Shown in pieces: positions 32,095 through 39,986 of a DNA stretch of 64,000 nucleotides. Position 1 is the stretch's first letter. Every line of letters starts with the position of its first letter. Origin of the DNA: Sinorhizobium numidicum. Lineage in GTDB: Bacteria > Pseudomonadota > Alphaproteobacteria > Rhizobiales > Rhizobiaceae. A program made the position numbers and the translations under genes. The stretch covers positions 2,292,001 through 2,356,000 of the forward strand of contig NZ_CP120368.1 of NCBI RefSeq assembly GCF_029892045.1, in the 5' to 3' direction. The notes beneath the pieces were generated by a model. That model saw nothing but the letters and a program-made list of their open reading frames with translations. It was not told the origin of the DNA and did not search any database.

Positions 32095-32982
32095 ATGCAA
32101 AATCAAAAAATTCGCCGGAAGCACTCCGGCTTTTCTCGCTTGCGCATTTGGTTGAGCACGGCGCGAGCAGTCATTGACAGCAGCTATGGTGAGGAGCGTC
32201 TGACCAACTTTCAGGCTCGCCTCGGTGGCAGGATGCCAACTGGAGAGGAAGCTAAGGATCTCATCCTTGCCGCTTGCGACAACAACTACTTTGAAAAGTT
32301 CGCGGTGAGCCTGCTTTCTTCAATAAGTGCTGTGCCGGGAACCCACGCTATACATCTCCACCTGCTGGATCCCTCGGAAGAAACGATCACGAGAGCAGAA
32401 GCGCTGCGCAAGAGCTACGCAAATGTGCGGCTCAGCTATACGATTGATTCATGCACAGACATCCACAGTTCAAACCCGACCGGTATCTACTACACCGCCG
32501 CGCGCTTCATTCTTGCGCCGCTGCTCCTTGAGAGAGGCGTAAAGCGGCTTTTCATCATTGATGTGGATTCGGTCATGAATAAATCGCCATGGCCGATCAT
32601 CGACAACATGCCAGAGGACACCTCGGCGGGTTTCGTTTTTCGCCCAGAGAAGAGGCGACTCTGGCAAAAAATATTGGCGAACGCCGTGCTATTCGAAGCC
32701 GACGCCGTCTCTCAGCTCTTCACGAAGCGCCTCGCCAGAGCATTGCTGATGAATGTGTCTCGCCCGCAGGAATACTATGTAGATCAGATCATTCCGCATT
32801 ATTTGATTGAACGTAGCGGTGCAGATACGCAATCGCGCATCAAGAGCCTGCCGACATCGTTGATGTCTCTTGAGTATGCCGAAGATGCTGCCTTTTGGAC
32901 AGCGAAGGGAGCAGACAAGCACTCAGAGCAGTTCGCAATTGTTCAACGTGCTCAGTTGGTGGTTGCTCAAGCCGTCGCATGA
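32095..32982 (+). CDS. Glycosyltransferase-like protein (GT8-type layout), probably acquired
   Basis: ATG at 32095 (MQNQKIRRKHSGFSRLRIWL) follows TTTGGGGCAATC. The domain opens with ACDNNYFEKFAVSLLSSISA, the GT-A opening strand of family-8-like enzymes. It continues with HLHLLDPSEETITRAEALRK, then TGIYYTAARFILAPLLLERG then VKRLFIIDVDSVMNKSPWPI, where DVD is the metal-binding DxD. The C-terminus is shorter and less typical. Donor and acceptor cannot be read from sequence. The gene is clearly AT-richer than its surroundings, which suggests horizontal origin, and it stands alone. Confidence 0.65.
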   Translation: MQNQKIRRKHSGFSRLRIWLSTARAVIDSSYGEERLTNFQARLGGRMPTGEEAKDLILAACDNNYFEKFAVSLLSSISAVPGTHAIHLHLLDPSEETITRAEALRKSYANVRLSYTIDSCTDIHSSNPTGIYYTAARFILAPLLLERGVKRLFIIDVDSVMNKSPWPIIDNMPEDTSAGFVFRPEKRRLWQKILANAVLFEADAVSQLFTKRLARALLMNVSRPQEYYVDQIIPHYLIERSGADTQSRIKSLPTSLMSLEYAEDAAFWTAKGADKHSEQFAIVQRAQLVVAQAVA

Positions 32983-33253
32983 TCGATCAGCGCCGCAGTT
33001 GATTGCCGTCGCGCTGGCTTGCGTCAATGCGCTGCAGGATTTCTCTTGTCACCCGCATTTCGGCGGCATCGCTTGCCGCGTTTTTATGACGGAGCGGCCG
33101 TGCGCGTCCAATATCGTTTCCGATCCAGGTTTGATGACTGGTTGCCACGCATCGCCGACACCAATTCCATGGTGACACCGGAGACGCCAGGGCTCGGCAG
33201 GCGATGGCAGACGAATTCCGCCGTGCGGTTCAACAGGCAGTGAGGAATTGACC
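32983..33253. other. Stretch with only weak small frames
   Basis: A 63-codon minus-strand frame (33178-32987) contains HKNAASDAAEMRVTREILQR and could be a small protein or a remnant. A plus-strand frame at 33019-33243 is also open. Neither has a convincing ribosome site. Confidence 0.3.
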
Positions 33254-33664
33254 ATGCCCAAAGCGCTCCATCTGTGCGGAGTTTAATGTCGCGTCGAGAT
33301 CATCCGCGCGAATGAGTTTCCGAAGCCGGGGCAAACTCGGGCTGTGGCGACGATGTGCCGAATCCTCGAGAAGCATGGCGAGGGCCATTTGAGGCTCGTC
33401 GTCTCCACGCTGGCGGAGACCAAGGGCAATCAGGGCTTCATCAACGAGTACACTGCCTGGGCAACGTCGGATCTCCTCCTGGCTTGCTCAGAGTGGATCG
33501 AGGAAGACGCCTCCGATTGGTACCGAGCATGGGACAGCATCCCGCTCGGTGGGCTAATGTGGACCTGTCAGGAGCCTTACGGGATCGTCAAGCAGCGGTA
33601 GGCGCTTGCCGGCGCCATGTACGTTTTTGCTCGTGCATTACAGCAATGGCAGGCAGGCGAGTAA
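33254..33664 (+). pseudogene. Conserved gene interrupted by two in-frame stop codons
   Basis: ATG at 33254 with GAGGAATTGACC reads MPKALHLCGV, then TAA (33284). The same frame goes on with CRVEIIRANEFPKPGQTRAV, ATMCRILEKHGEGHLRLVVS, TLAETKGNQGFINEYTAWAT, DLLLACSEWIEEDASDWYRA and GIVKQR. It then meets TAG (33599) and continues ALAGAMYVFARALQQWQAGE to TAA at 33664. The coding character is strong on both sides of each stop, so this was one protein of about 135 residues. I do not recognise a named family. It resembles proteins carried by rhizobial mobile DNA. Confidence 0.6.
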
Positions 33665-33679
33665 GGACAAAGCGCCCCG

Positions 33680-34045
33680 TCATCGTTCCGATCGCTCCGG
33701 AGCGAGAACGCGTTCGGTATACATCTGCTTGCTGAAGCTGTTCCGCACCTCCTCCTTCTGCTGCCGAATCATGCCAGGGATGAGAAACAGGTCGACCAGC
33801 AGCCATATAGCCGACGCGACAATGACTAGGCTCCCGATCCCGACGCCAGCCGTGGCGACACCAATCACGAGCAGGGCAAGGATGGCCACGCCGCTTCCGG
33901 TGCGCCCGATATAGAACCTGTGCGCTCCTAGACCGCCCAAGAATAACCATAGCAGGTAAGCAACGACGGTTGACTTCGCCTCGTTCGTCACCCACTGCTC
34001 GACGAGGATCTGTTCAGCAGTAGAAAGATTCGTGCTTGCCCCCAA
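33680..34045 (-). CDS. TM2-domain membrane protein
   Basis: The 121-residue product has the TM2 signature: AYLLWLFLGGLGAHRFYIGR then TGSGVAILALLVIGVATAGV. There are two spans with the conserved GAHRFYxGR loop, then a third hydrophobic stretch ending in LLVDLFLIPGMI. A short charged N-terminus (AEQILVEQWVTNEAKST) precedes it. The ATG at 34045 gives MGASTNLSTAEQ. TM2 proteins are inner-membrane proteins of unknown function that may sense or scaffold. No operon partner. Confidence 0.88.
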   Translation of the reverse strand: MGASTNLSTAEQILVEQWVTNEAKSTVVAYLLWLFLGGLGAHRFYIGRTGSGVAILALLVIGVATAGVGIGSLVIVASAIWLLVDLFLIPGMIRQQKEEVRNSFSKQMYTERVLAPERSER

Positions 34046-34157
34046 CGCACTATAACCGAGAGGCGGTAGCGTCGCACAGCGTTAGGTTGCGGTCAAGGTT
34101 AGGGGCCCCACCCAAACGGGTTACTGTGGGCCGATGGCTCCGGAGCGGGTCGCCGCC

Positions 34158-34412
34158 TCAGTAATAATGGCAGCTCCAGCGGCCGCACCAGTAGCGCGGA
34201 TAGCGCGGCGCGGTTGCAACTGCCGCCGCCGCCAGCCCCACGGCCGCCGCGCCGACCAGCACCGCCGCCGCTGCCTGATTGTTGGCGGCCGTCCGCCGCT
34301 CGCGCTCGCCGTAAGTATAGAACATGCACCGCCGATGGTCATCGGAGCCTGCTTTGCCGAACATCTGGCACTTCTGATCGTCCGCGGTCACCCCAACGTT
34401 ACCCGAACGCAA
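34158..34412 (-). CDS. Small Ala-rich hypothetical protein, possibly 5'-truncated
   Basis: 84 residues. The start MRSGNVGVTADDQKCQMFGK then AGSDDHRRCMFYTY resembles the mature part of small rhizobial lipoproteins (ADDQKC..FG..G...Y..C), but no signal peptide or lipobox precedes it. The Ala-rich span NQAAAAVLVGAAAVGLAAAA could insert in the membrane. The tail has two more Cys (YWCGRWSCHYY). The signal sequence may have been lost upstream, where a different frame opens and stops (MLFAFG). Confidence 0.5.
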   Translation of the reverse strand: MRSGNVGVTADDQKCQMFGKAGSDDHRRCMFYTYGERERRTAANNQAAAAVLVGAAAVGLAAAAVATAPRYPRYWCGRWSCHYY

Positions 34413-34462
34413 AAAGCATCAATGTTTTAGGTGAAGGTATCGCGGTAAGTCTTTGAAAAGAT

Positions 34463-34538
<76 letters not shown>

Positions 34539-34648
34539 GTCCAAAACCGCGTTGCTGCGGTCTGGAGGGGCGTATAATGGCGTTCGCTCGGCTTGTCCAG
34601 CACCCTTTTCAAAATTCTCGGGAAAAAATCAGACCGTCCTGCCGGCAG

Positions 34649-35566
34649 TCAGACGGCCAATTCCCCCTCGGCAATCTTCACCGCATGGCCGCCTATGCGG
34701 GCGGTGGCGATCTTGCTGCCGGCGATGTCGAGATGCAGGTGGATGAAGGAAGGGCGGCCCATCTCCACCCCTTGCTCGATCAGGATCGGGTGATGTCCGT
34801 CGACCAGTTCGTCGAAAAGGTTGATCGCACCGGAAAGTGCCGCTGCCGCCGCGCCGGTCGCGGGGTCTTCGGCAAGGCCCATCTCGGAAGAAAACATGCG
34901 GGCGTGGAAGCGGGCCATATGGTTGATGCCGCCGCGGCAATAGAGATAGGCGGCGGCGAGCCGGCCTTCCGCCAGCGGCGCCAGTTGCTCCCAGCGCTGC
35001 GGATCGAATTCCACGGCAGCCGCTGCGCCGACGTCGTGCAGCGGCACCATCACGAAGGGAACGCCCGCGCTCCAGAACGAGATCACATGGTTCTCGAAGC
35101 CGATCTGCGTCGTCTTGAGGCTCAGCGCGTCGGCGATCGCCTGCTTGTCGAAGCGCGCCTCCAGCCGGCTCGGCTTGCGTGGCAGGTCGAATTCGGCAAA
35201 GGTCGCCTCCCCCGGCTTCAGCCGCACCGCCGAGCGCACCGGGCCCACTTTCTCTTCCAGCACCTGCATCAGATCGAGCGCCTTGCCGGAATCACCGTAG
35301 AGCGCCTCGGCAATGGCCACGGCCGCCCCAACCGTCGGATGCCCGGCGAACGGCAGTTCAAATACCGGCGTGAAGATCCTGAGGCGGGCGGAATGCGCGG
35401 CACTCCCCGGCCGCTGCACGAAGACCGTCTCGGACAGGTTGAATTCCTGGGCGATCGCCTGCATGGCCCTGTCGCTTAAGCCCTCGCCGTCGAAAATCAC
35501 CGCGAGAGGATTCCCCTCCAGACGCTTCTCGGTGAAGACGTCGTAGATCGCGTAGCGTCGTGGCAT
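34649..35566 (-). CDS. PhzF-family isomerase/epimerase
   Basis: 305 residues starting MPRRYAIYDVFTEKRLEGNP at 35566 after AAGGGGACATGC. It has the two PhzF halves: GNPLAVIFDGEGLSDRAMQA then IAQEFNLSETVFVQ with the catalytic-type Glu in NLSETVF, FTPVFELPFAGHPTVGAAVA, and later FSSEMGLAEDPATGAAAAAL. These correspond to diaminopimelate-epimerase-like domains. The family isomerises small acids, and outside phenazine clusters the substrate is usually unknown. No phenazine genes are nearby. The open frame extends upstream to 35848 but without protein character. Confidence 0.9.
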   Translation of the reverse strand: MPRRYAIYDVFTEKRLEGNPLAVIFDGEGLSDRAMQAIAQEFNLSETVFVQRPGSAAHSARLRIFTPVFELPFAGHPTVGAAVAIAEALYGDSGKALDLMQVLEEKVGPVRSAVRLKPGEATFAEFDLPRKPSRLEARFDKQAIADALSLKTTQIGFENHVISFWSAGVPFVMVPLHDVGAAAAVEFDPQRWEQLAPLAEGRLAAAYLYCRGGINHMARFHARMFSSEMGLAEDPATGAAAAALSGAINLFDELVDGHHPILIEQGVEMGRPSFIHLHLDIAGSKIATARIGGHAVKIAEGELAV

Positions 35567-35841
35567 GCATGTCCCCTTGCCGGTCCAGCCCACCCTCGAA
35601 AGCGGAATAGAATTCCGAGAGATCAGGCGCATTTCAATGTCGGAGTCCCTCGCAATGGCGATGCGACACTCCGTTAGAAACCTTGCAATGCCATCGTGCG
35701 GGCGGCAAGGCAAAAAGCACAAAGCAGATTGAAGACAGCATTTCCGACTTCCCTCCCCCGCGCGTCCGGCAATCCCGAATGACCGATCCAATCCGTTGCA
35801 ATCGCTTGAGATTAAATGCAATCTCCTGTTGCGATCAGAGC

Positions 35842-35944
35842 ACTGCATGGTTCCTTAGATCCTAATCGATTTAAGGAAGACCACGCGGCGAGTGAAAAGC
35901 GCCGCAGCGATCTTGTGCGTCGGCAAAGACCCACGGCGCTGGAG
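35842..35944 (+). repeat. Highly diverged RIME1-type element
   Basis: ACTGCATGGTTCCTTAGATC, GATTTAAGGAAGACCACGCG and TGTGCGTCGGCAAAGACCCA, then GGCGCTGGAG keep the order of the consensus but many paired bases are lost. It ends 40 bases before the lprI-like gene. Confidence 0.7.
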
Positions 35945-35982
35945 TTCTGGTGCAACAAAGGGCATGAGGTTGGAGCTGGCTA

Positions 35983-36393
35983 ATGAAGAAAACTGAGCGA
36001 TTTTCGGTCATGCTGGCCATTTTTCTGGCTTCGGTCGCGGCAATGATGGTTCCCGCATTCTCCGACGACCTCTACGATAAATGCATCGCCAAAGTCTCTG
36101 ACAACGCGAGCTTCGCGCAATGCGGAAGCCAGTGGGTGAAGCGCGAGGACGACAAGCTGAACGCCACCTGGAAGACCGTGTTTGCGGAGACGAGCGGCCA
36201 GACCAGAACCGACATGCTCGCCGAGCAGCGCCTCTGGAATGCCTACAAGGAAAGCGCCTGCGCCTTCTATGCAAACGGTGACTGGGGCCGCGAGGGACAG
36301 GTGCTGGATTTCCTCGCCTGCCGCGCCGGCGTGATCGCCGCGCGGACGAAGAACCTCGATGACTACGGCGCGTTCTTCAAGGGCGACAATTAG
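35983..36393 (+). CDS. LprI-like (DUF1311) exported protein
   Basis: 136 residues: signal MKKTERFSVMLAIFLASVAA MM then VPAFSDD. The mature domain has the LprI/DUF1311 Cys and Trp pattern: DKCIAKVSDNASFAQCGSQW, KLNATWKTVF, LAEQRLWNAYKESACAFYAN, FLACRAGVIAARTKNL. Four Cys can form two disulfides in the periplasm. Mycobacterial LprI inhibits lysozyme, but most proteobacterial members are uncharacterised. The ATG at 35983 follows GGTTGGAGCTGGCTA. Confidence 0.85.
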   Translation: MKKTERFSVMLAIFLASVAAMMVPAFSDDLYDKCIAKVSDNASFAQCGSQWVKREDDKLNATWKTVFAETSGQTRTDMLAEQRLWNAYKESACAFYANGDWGREGQVLDFLACRAGVIAARTKNLDDYGAFFKGDN

Positions 36394-36493
36394 CACCGGA
36401 TGGCAAGCCCGGAGGCCGTGCGCGGCCCATGCAATCTCCCGCTCATCCAGCCTGCTGCCCCGCCGATTGCAGACAGCAACAGCAGATGCGCCC

Positions 36494-36598
36494 ACTGCAT
36501 GTTTCCTTAAATCGGAGCCGATTCAAGGATAAAAACATGCAGCAATTCAAAGTGCTACAGCGACCTTTGTGCGTCTGAAAAGACGCACGGCGCTGTAG
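36494..36598 (+). repeat. RIME1-type element
   Basis: Full copy close to consensus, ACTGCATGTTTCCTTAAATC through GACGCACGGCGCTGTAG. Confidence 0.92.
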
Positions 36599-36693
36599 CA
36601 TATTCTTGCGACTCATCGCAGAAGCCACGTCGCAACCCGTCGGCAGCTGCGGAAGAATGGGAAGCAGAGGATGGCGAGACAACGCAGGGTGAC

Positions 36694-37905
36694 ATGACGA
36701 TCGAGACGATTTCGCGCCGTGGCATTCCCGCCGGGGTCTGGGCCCTCGGCTTCGTTTCGATGCTGATGGATATCTCCTCCGAGATGATCCACGCGCTGTT
36801 GCCCGTCTATATGGTCGCGGTGCTCGGCACCTCCACATTCGCCGTCGGCCTCATCGAGGGGATCGCCGAGGCGACCGCCTCGATCACCAAGGTCTTTTCC
36901 GGCGCGCTCAGCGACTGGCTCGGCAAGCGCAAATTGCTCGCCGCCCTCGGCTATGGTCTTGCGGCCCTCACCAAGCCGATCTTTCCGCTCGCCTCCTCCA
37001 TCGAATGGCTGGTGGCGGCCCGTTTCGTCGACCGCGTCGGAAAGGGCATACGCGGCGCGCCGCGCGACGCGCTCGTCGCCGATCTCGCTCCGCCGCACCT
37101 GCGCGGGGCGAGCTTCGGCCTGCGCCAGTCGCTCGATACGATCGGCGCCTTCCTCGGTCCGCTCCTCGCCATCGGGCTGATGTGGCTGACTGCGGATCAC
37201 TTTCAGACCGTGTTCTGGTTCGCCGTCATTCCGGCATTCCTCTCGGTCGGCGTGATCCTCCTTGCCGTTCGGGAGCCGGAGCGGCCGAAGGAGCTTCGCC
37301 GCGTCCGAATGCCGCTCCATCGCGATGAACTGCGGCGGCTCGGACCGGCCTATTGGTGGGTCGTCGCCGTCGCCGCCATCTTCACGCTCGCGCGCTTCAG
37401 CGAAGCCTTCCTTATCCTTCGCGCGCAATCGATCGGTCTCGCTCCGTCGCTCGTCCCGATCGTCCTGGTGGTCATGAGCCTCGCCTATTCGCTGTCCGCC
37501 TATCCGGCCGGCGTCCTCTCCGACCGCGTCGACCGCCTGACCCTGCTCGTGCTCGGCCTCGCCCTCCTGCTCCTCGCCGATATCGTTCTCGCGCTTGCGA
37601 GCGGCATCGCCGCCCTCGGCACAGGCGTCGTACTTTGGGGGCTCCACATGGGCTTCACGCAGGGCCTGCTCGCAACCTTGATCGCCGAGACCGCGCCGGC
37701 GGAACTGCGCGGAACCGCCTTCGGCATGTTCAACCTAGTCGGCGGCGTCGCACTGCTGCTTGCGAGCGTCCTCGCCGGCGCGCTCTGGGACATCGCCGGC
37801 CCTGAGGCAACCTTCCTCGCCGGCGCCACCTTTACAGCGCTGACCATCGCCGGGCTCTTTGCCATCCGGTCCCGATTGACGGGCGCGGGACGAGGAAAAG
37901 TGTAA
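36694..37905 (+). CDS. MFS transporter (YnfM/arabinose-efflux type)
   Basis: 403 residues with twelve hydrophobic spans. It begins MTIETISRRGIPAGVWALGF, with SMLMDISSEMIHALLPVYMV as the first span. The loop 2-3 motif is GALSDWLGKRKLLAALGYGL, and RFVDRVGKGIRGAPRDALVA is a well-known block of this subfamily. The last codons (GAGRGKV) come from an intergenic palindromic repeat that starts at 37883, so the natural C-terminus has been exchanged for repeat sequence. The substrate is unknown. It is transcribed alone. Confidence 0.9.
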   Translation: MTIETISRRGIPAGVWALGFVSMLMDISSEMIHALLPVYMVAVLGTSTFAVGLIEGIAEATASITKVFSGALSDWLGKRKLLAALGYGLAALTKPIFPLASSIEWLVAARFVDRVGKGIRGAPRDALVADLAPPHLRGASFGLRQSLDTIGAFLGPLLAIGLMWLTADHFQTVFWFAVIPAFLSVGVILLAVREPERPKELRRVRMPLHRDELRRLGPAYWWVVAVAAIFTLARFSEAFLILRAQSIGLAPSLVPIVLVVMSLAYSLSAYPAGVLSDRVDRLTLLVLGLALLLLADIVLALASGIAALGTGVVLWGLHMGFTQGLLATLIAETAPAELRGTAFGMFNLVGGVALLLASVLAGALWDIAGPEATFLAGATFTALTIAGLFAIRSRLTGAGRGKV

Positions 37906-37935
37906 AGCGGTTTTCCGCCCGCGTTCTGCGCCGTC
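37883..37935. repeat. GGAAAAGTG-type palindromic repeat overlapping the MFS stop codon
   Basis: GCGCGGGACGAGGAAAAGTG then TAAAGCGGTTTTCCGCCCGC. The TAA of GTGTAA is used as the stop of the transporter gene. Confidence 0.7.
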
Positions 37936-38102
37936 AAAAATACTGTATCAGCGGCAAATGCCACACGGGGCAGTTCATGGGCGCGAAGCAGACTTCGAAG
38001 GCCCTTTCGGGCAACATCTCCGAAGGGTGGAGAGAGCGGAAGTCCAACGCAAACGCGCGGAATAGCCGCCTATGCAGCGGTCATCAGTGCCCAATCAGGC
38101 TC

Positions 38103-38122
38103 AGTTTCCATGTAAGGAAACT
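38103..38122. promoter_or_regulatory. Operator-like palindrome 1 upstream of the GST operon
   Basis: AGTTTCC and GGAAACT are perfect 7-base arms around ATGTAA. A near-identical site lies 48 bases downstream. Confidence 0.65.
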
Positions 38123-38150
38123 AATGTTGACTCCGTCGCCTCGCCCAAAT

Positions 38151-38170
38151 AGTTTCCGTCGTGAGAAACT
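38151..38170. promoter_or_regulatory. Operator-like palindrome 2 upstream of the GST operon
   Basis: AGTTTC and GAAACT arms around CGTCGTGA, 18 bases before the GST ATG. With site 1 it forms a pair on the same face of the helix (48 bp apart, about 4.6 turns). The likely binder is the ArsR-type protein encoded second in the operon. Confidence 0.65.
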
Positions 38171-38188
38171 TTCATGAAAGGCTCTGCG

Positions 38189-38875
38189 ATGGCTTTGACC
38201 CTTTATCTCCACCCGCTGGCGTCGTTCTGTCACAAGGTGCTGATCGCCCTTTACGAGAACGAAATCGATTTTCGCGCCGAGACCGTCGATCTGGGCGATC
38301 CTGGCTCCGCTGCGATGCTTTTGGAGAAATGGCCGATTGGCAAAATCCCTGTGCTGCACGACCATACCCGCGATCAAACGGTCCCGGAGACGAGCATCAT
38401 CATCGAGTATTTGCAGCAACACTATCCCGGTCCTGTGGCGCTGCTTCCAGAAGGCGAGAATGCGAGGCTTGAGGCGCGGCTGTGGGACCGCTTCTTCGAT
38501 CTTTATGTCAGTGCACCCGTGCAGAAGATCGTGACGGACCGGATACGCCCTGAGGACGGCAGAGACCCGATCGGAGTCGCAGACGCCCGTAAGACGCTGG
38601 ATACCGCTTACGCGATGACCGACGCCCAAGTCGCGGCCACTCACTGGGCCACTGGCGACCAATTCACCATTGCCGATTGCGCCGCCGCGCCGGGCCTGTT
38701 TTTTGCCTCCATCGTTCATCCGTTCGGCAAGGGTCAGGTGCATCTAAGCCGCTATGTCGAGCGTCTTCTGGAGCGCCCGTCGGTGCGGCGGACGCTAACG
38801 GAGGCGCGACCCTACTTTTCGATATTCCCCTACCGCGACGCCATGCCGGAGCGGTTCCTTGAGCTTCAATCGTAA
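38189..38875 (+). CDS. Glutathione S-transferase family protein
   Basis: 228 residues from ATG at 38189 (MALTLYLHPLASFCHKVLIA), which follows GAAAGGCTCTGCG; an ATG at 38174 five codons upstream is possible. The thioredoxin-like domain has SFCHK at the active-site position, WPIGKIPVL and VPETSIIIEYL (the cis-Pro and gamma-glutamyl-binding strand). The helical domain includes GDQFTIADCAAAPGLFFA. Reaction and substrate are unknown. It heads a three-gene operon with an ArsR regulator and an SRPBCC protein. A close paralogue begins at 63768. Confidence 0.9.
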   Translation: MALTLYLHPLASFCHKVLIALYENEIDFRAETVDLGDPGSAAMLLEKWPIGKIPVLHDHTRDQTVPETSIIIEYLQQHYPGPVALLPEGENARLEARLWDRFFDLYVSAPVQKIVTDRIRPEDGRDPIGVADARKTLDTAYAMTDAQVAATHWATGDQFTIADCAAAPGLFFASIVHPFGKGQVHLSRYVERLLERPSVRRTLTEARPYFSIFPYRDAMPERFLELQS

Positions 38876-38887
38876 GGGAGACCTGCT

Positions 38888-39223
38888 TTGGAAGCCGCAC
38901 CGCTTGATCGCATATTCACCGCTCTCGCCGACCCCGGCCGCCGGGCAATGGTGGAGCGCCTGTGCGCTCGCCCGGCATCGGTCAAGGAGCTGGCCGAACC
39001 CGTCGGAATGCGGCTGCCCTCTGCTCTGAAACATCTCAGGGTGCTCGAAGATGGGGGGATCGTCGTGTCGCGCAAGGCCGGCCGGGTACGAACATACGAG
39101 ATCAGCCCAACCGCCTTCAGTATTATCAATGAATGGCTTGCTGAACGGCGGGCGGCCATCAATGCGGCCTTCGACCGTCTCGAGCGGGCCATTGCCGAAT
39201 TTCCCGAGGAGAATGAAGAATGA
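38888..39223 (+). CDS. ArsR/SmtB-type HTH regulator
   Basis: 111 residues with a TTG start at 38888 after AAGGGAGACCTGC. The winged helix is typical: LADPGRRAMVERLCARPASV, KELAEPVGMRLPSALKHLRV, LEDGGIVVSRKAGRVRTYEI. No Cys metal sites are present, so it is of the SdpR-like class that pairs with SRPBCC proteins rather than a metal sensor. Its stop overlaps the next start (ATGA). It probably represses its own operon through the AGTTTC palindromes upstream of the GST gene. Confidence 0.9.
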   Translation: MEAAPLDRIFTALADPGRRAMVERLCARPASVKELAEPVGMRLPSALKHLRVLEDGGIVVSRKAGRVRTYEISPTAFSIINEWLAERRAAINAAFDRLERAIAEFPEENEE

Positions 39224-39702
39224 CAACGAGCCAACGCATCGAACATACCAGCTTTGTCGTTGAACGGGAGCTTTCGGCGAGCCCGAGGCATGCATTTCGT
39301 TTCTGGTCAGAGGCAGAACTGAAGGCCCGCTGGAGTGGCTGTCATCCCGATTGGCTCGTGCTGGAAGACAGGTTCGATTTTTCGGTGGGCGGTACGGAGG
39401 TGAAGCGGTGGCGCACGCCCGCGGGCGACGAGCAGACCTTCCACGCTCACTATCTCGACATCGTGCCTGAGCAGCGGATCATATACGCCTATGAAATGAG
39501 CTTCGCCGGCGCGCGGCTCTCCGCCTCGCTTGTGACGATCACTTTCAAGACGGTCGGACGCAAGACCAAAATGACCTTTACCGAGCAGGTCGCAATCCTC
39601 GCAGGAGGCAGGGCCGCAAGAGACCAACGGCTTGTGGGGACGGAGGAAGGCTTGGACCGGCTGGTCGAAGCGGTGGAAAGCGAGAGGGCAATCGTAAACT
39701 GA
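39220..39702 (+). CDS. SRPBCC (AHSA1/Aha1-like) domain protein
   Basis: 160 residues. HTSFVVERELSASPRHAFRF, WSEAELKARWSG and FSVGGTEVKRW are the opening strands of the SRPBCC fold. TFTEQVAILAGG lies before the long C-terminal helix (EGLDRLVEAVESE) that closes the hydrophobic cavity. ATG overlaps the regulator stop (ATGA), so the two are co-translated. ArsR-SRPBCC pairs are common. The SRPBCC protein may bind a small hydrophobic ligand, but no ligand is known here. Confidence 0.88.
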   Translation: MTTSQRIEHTSFVVERELSASPRHAFRFWSEAELKARWSGCHPDWLVLEDRFDFSVGGTEVKRWRTPAGDEQTFHAHYLDIVPEQRIIYAYEMSFAGARLSASLVTITFKTVGRKTKMTFTEQVAILAGGRAARDQRLVGTEEGLDRLVEAVESERAIVN

Positions 39703-39986
39703 CTGGGCCGTATCAGAGCGACAAGGATCAAGACCAGCAACATCTGCTTTGGGGCTCAATCGACTCGTTCACCACGATCGTTTCTGGCGGCTGCGATGGG
39801 TGGTTTTCTGCCCTACCTTGCCTCGCGAGCAACGCGAAAGAAGCGCCAATTCCGGACCTTGTCAGCGCCGTCGGGAAGGCCGAGTCTCGATCCCAAAGGC
39901 GACGCTGGCCGAGGCGCATGCCTAGCTGTGATTGATCGACGAGGTGAGCTGTAGAAGGCGACCATCCGCGCCCCGGGCGAGCCCTC
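39703..39986. other. Convergent intergenic region without a gene
   Basis: About 280 bases between two convergent genes, and nothing recognised. Confidence 0.35.

Noticed and set aside
33254..33664. Stop-codon readthrough or pyrrolysine at TAG
   Set aside because: An upstream TAA in the same frame also interrupts the gene, and no pyrrolysine genes are present. Decay is simpler.
36613..37647. 344-codon minus-strand frame opposite the MFS gene at 36694
   Set aside because: Very rich in Glu/Gly/Arg, typical of the complement of a hydrophobic high-GC gene.
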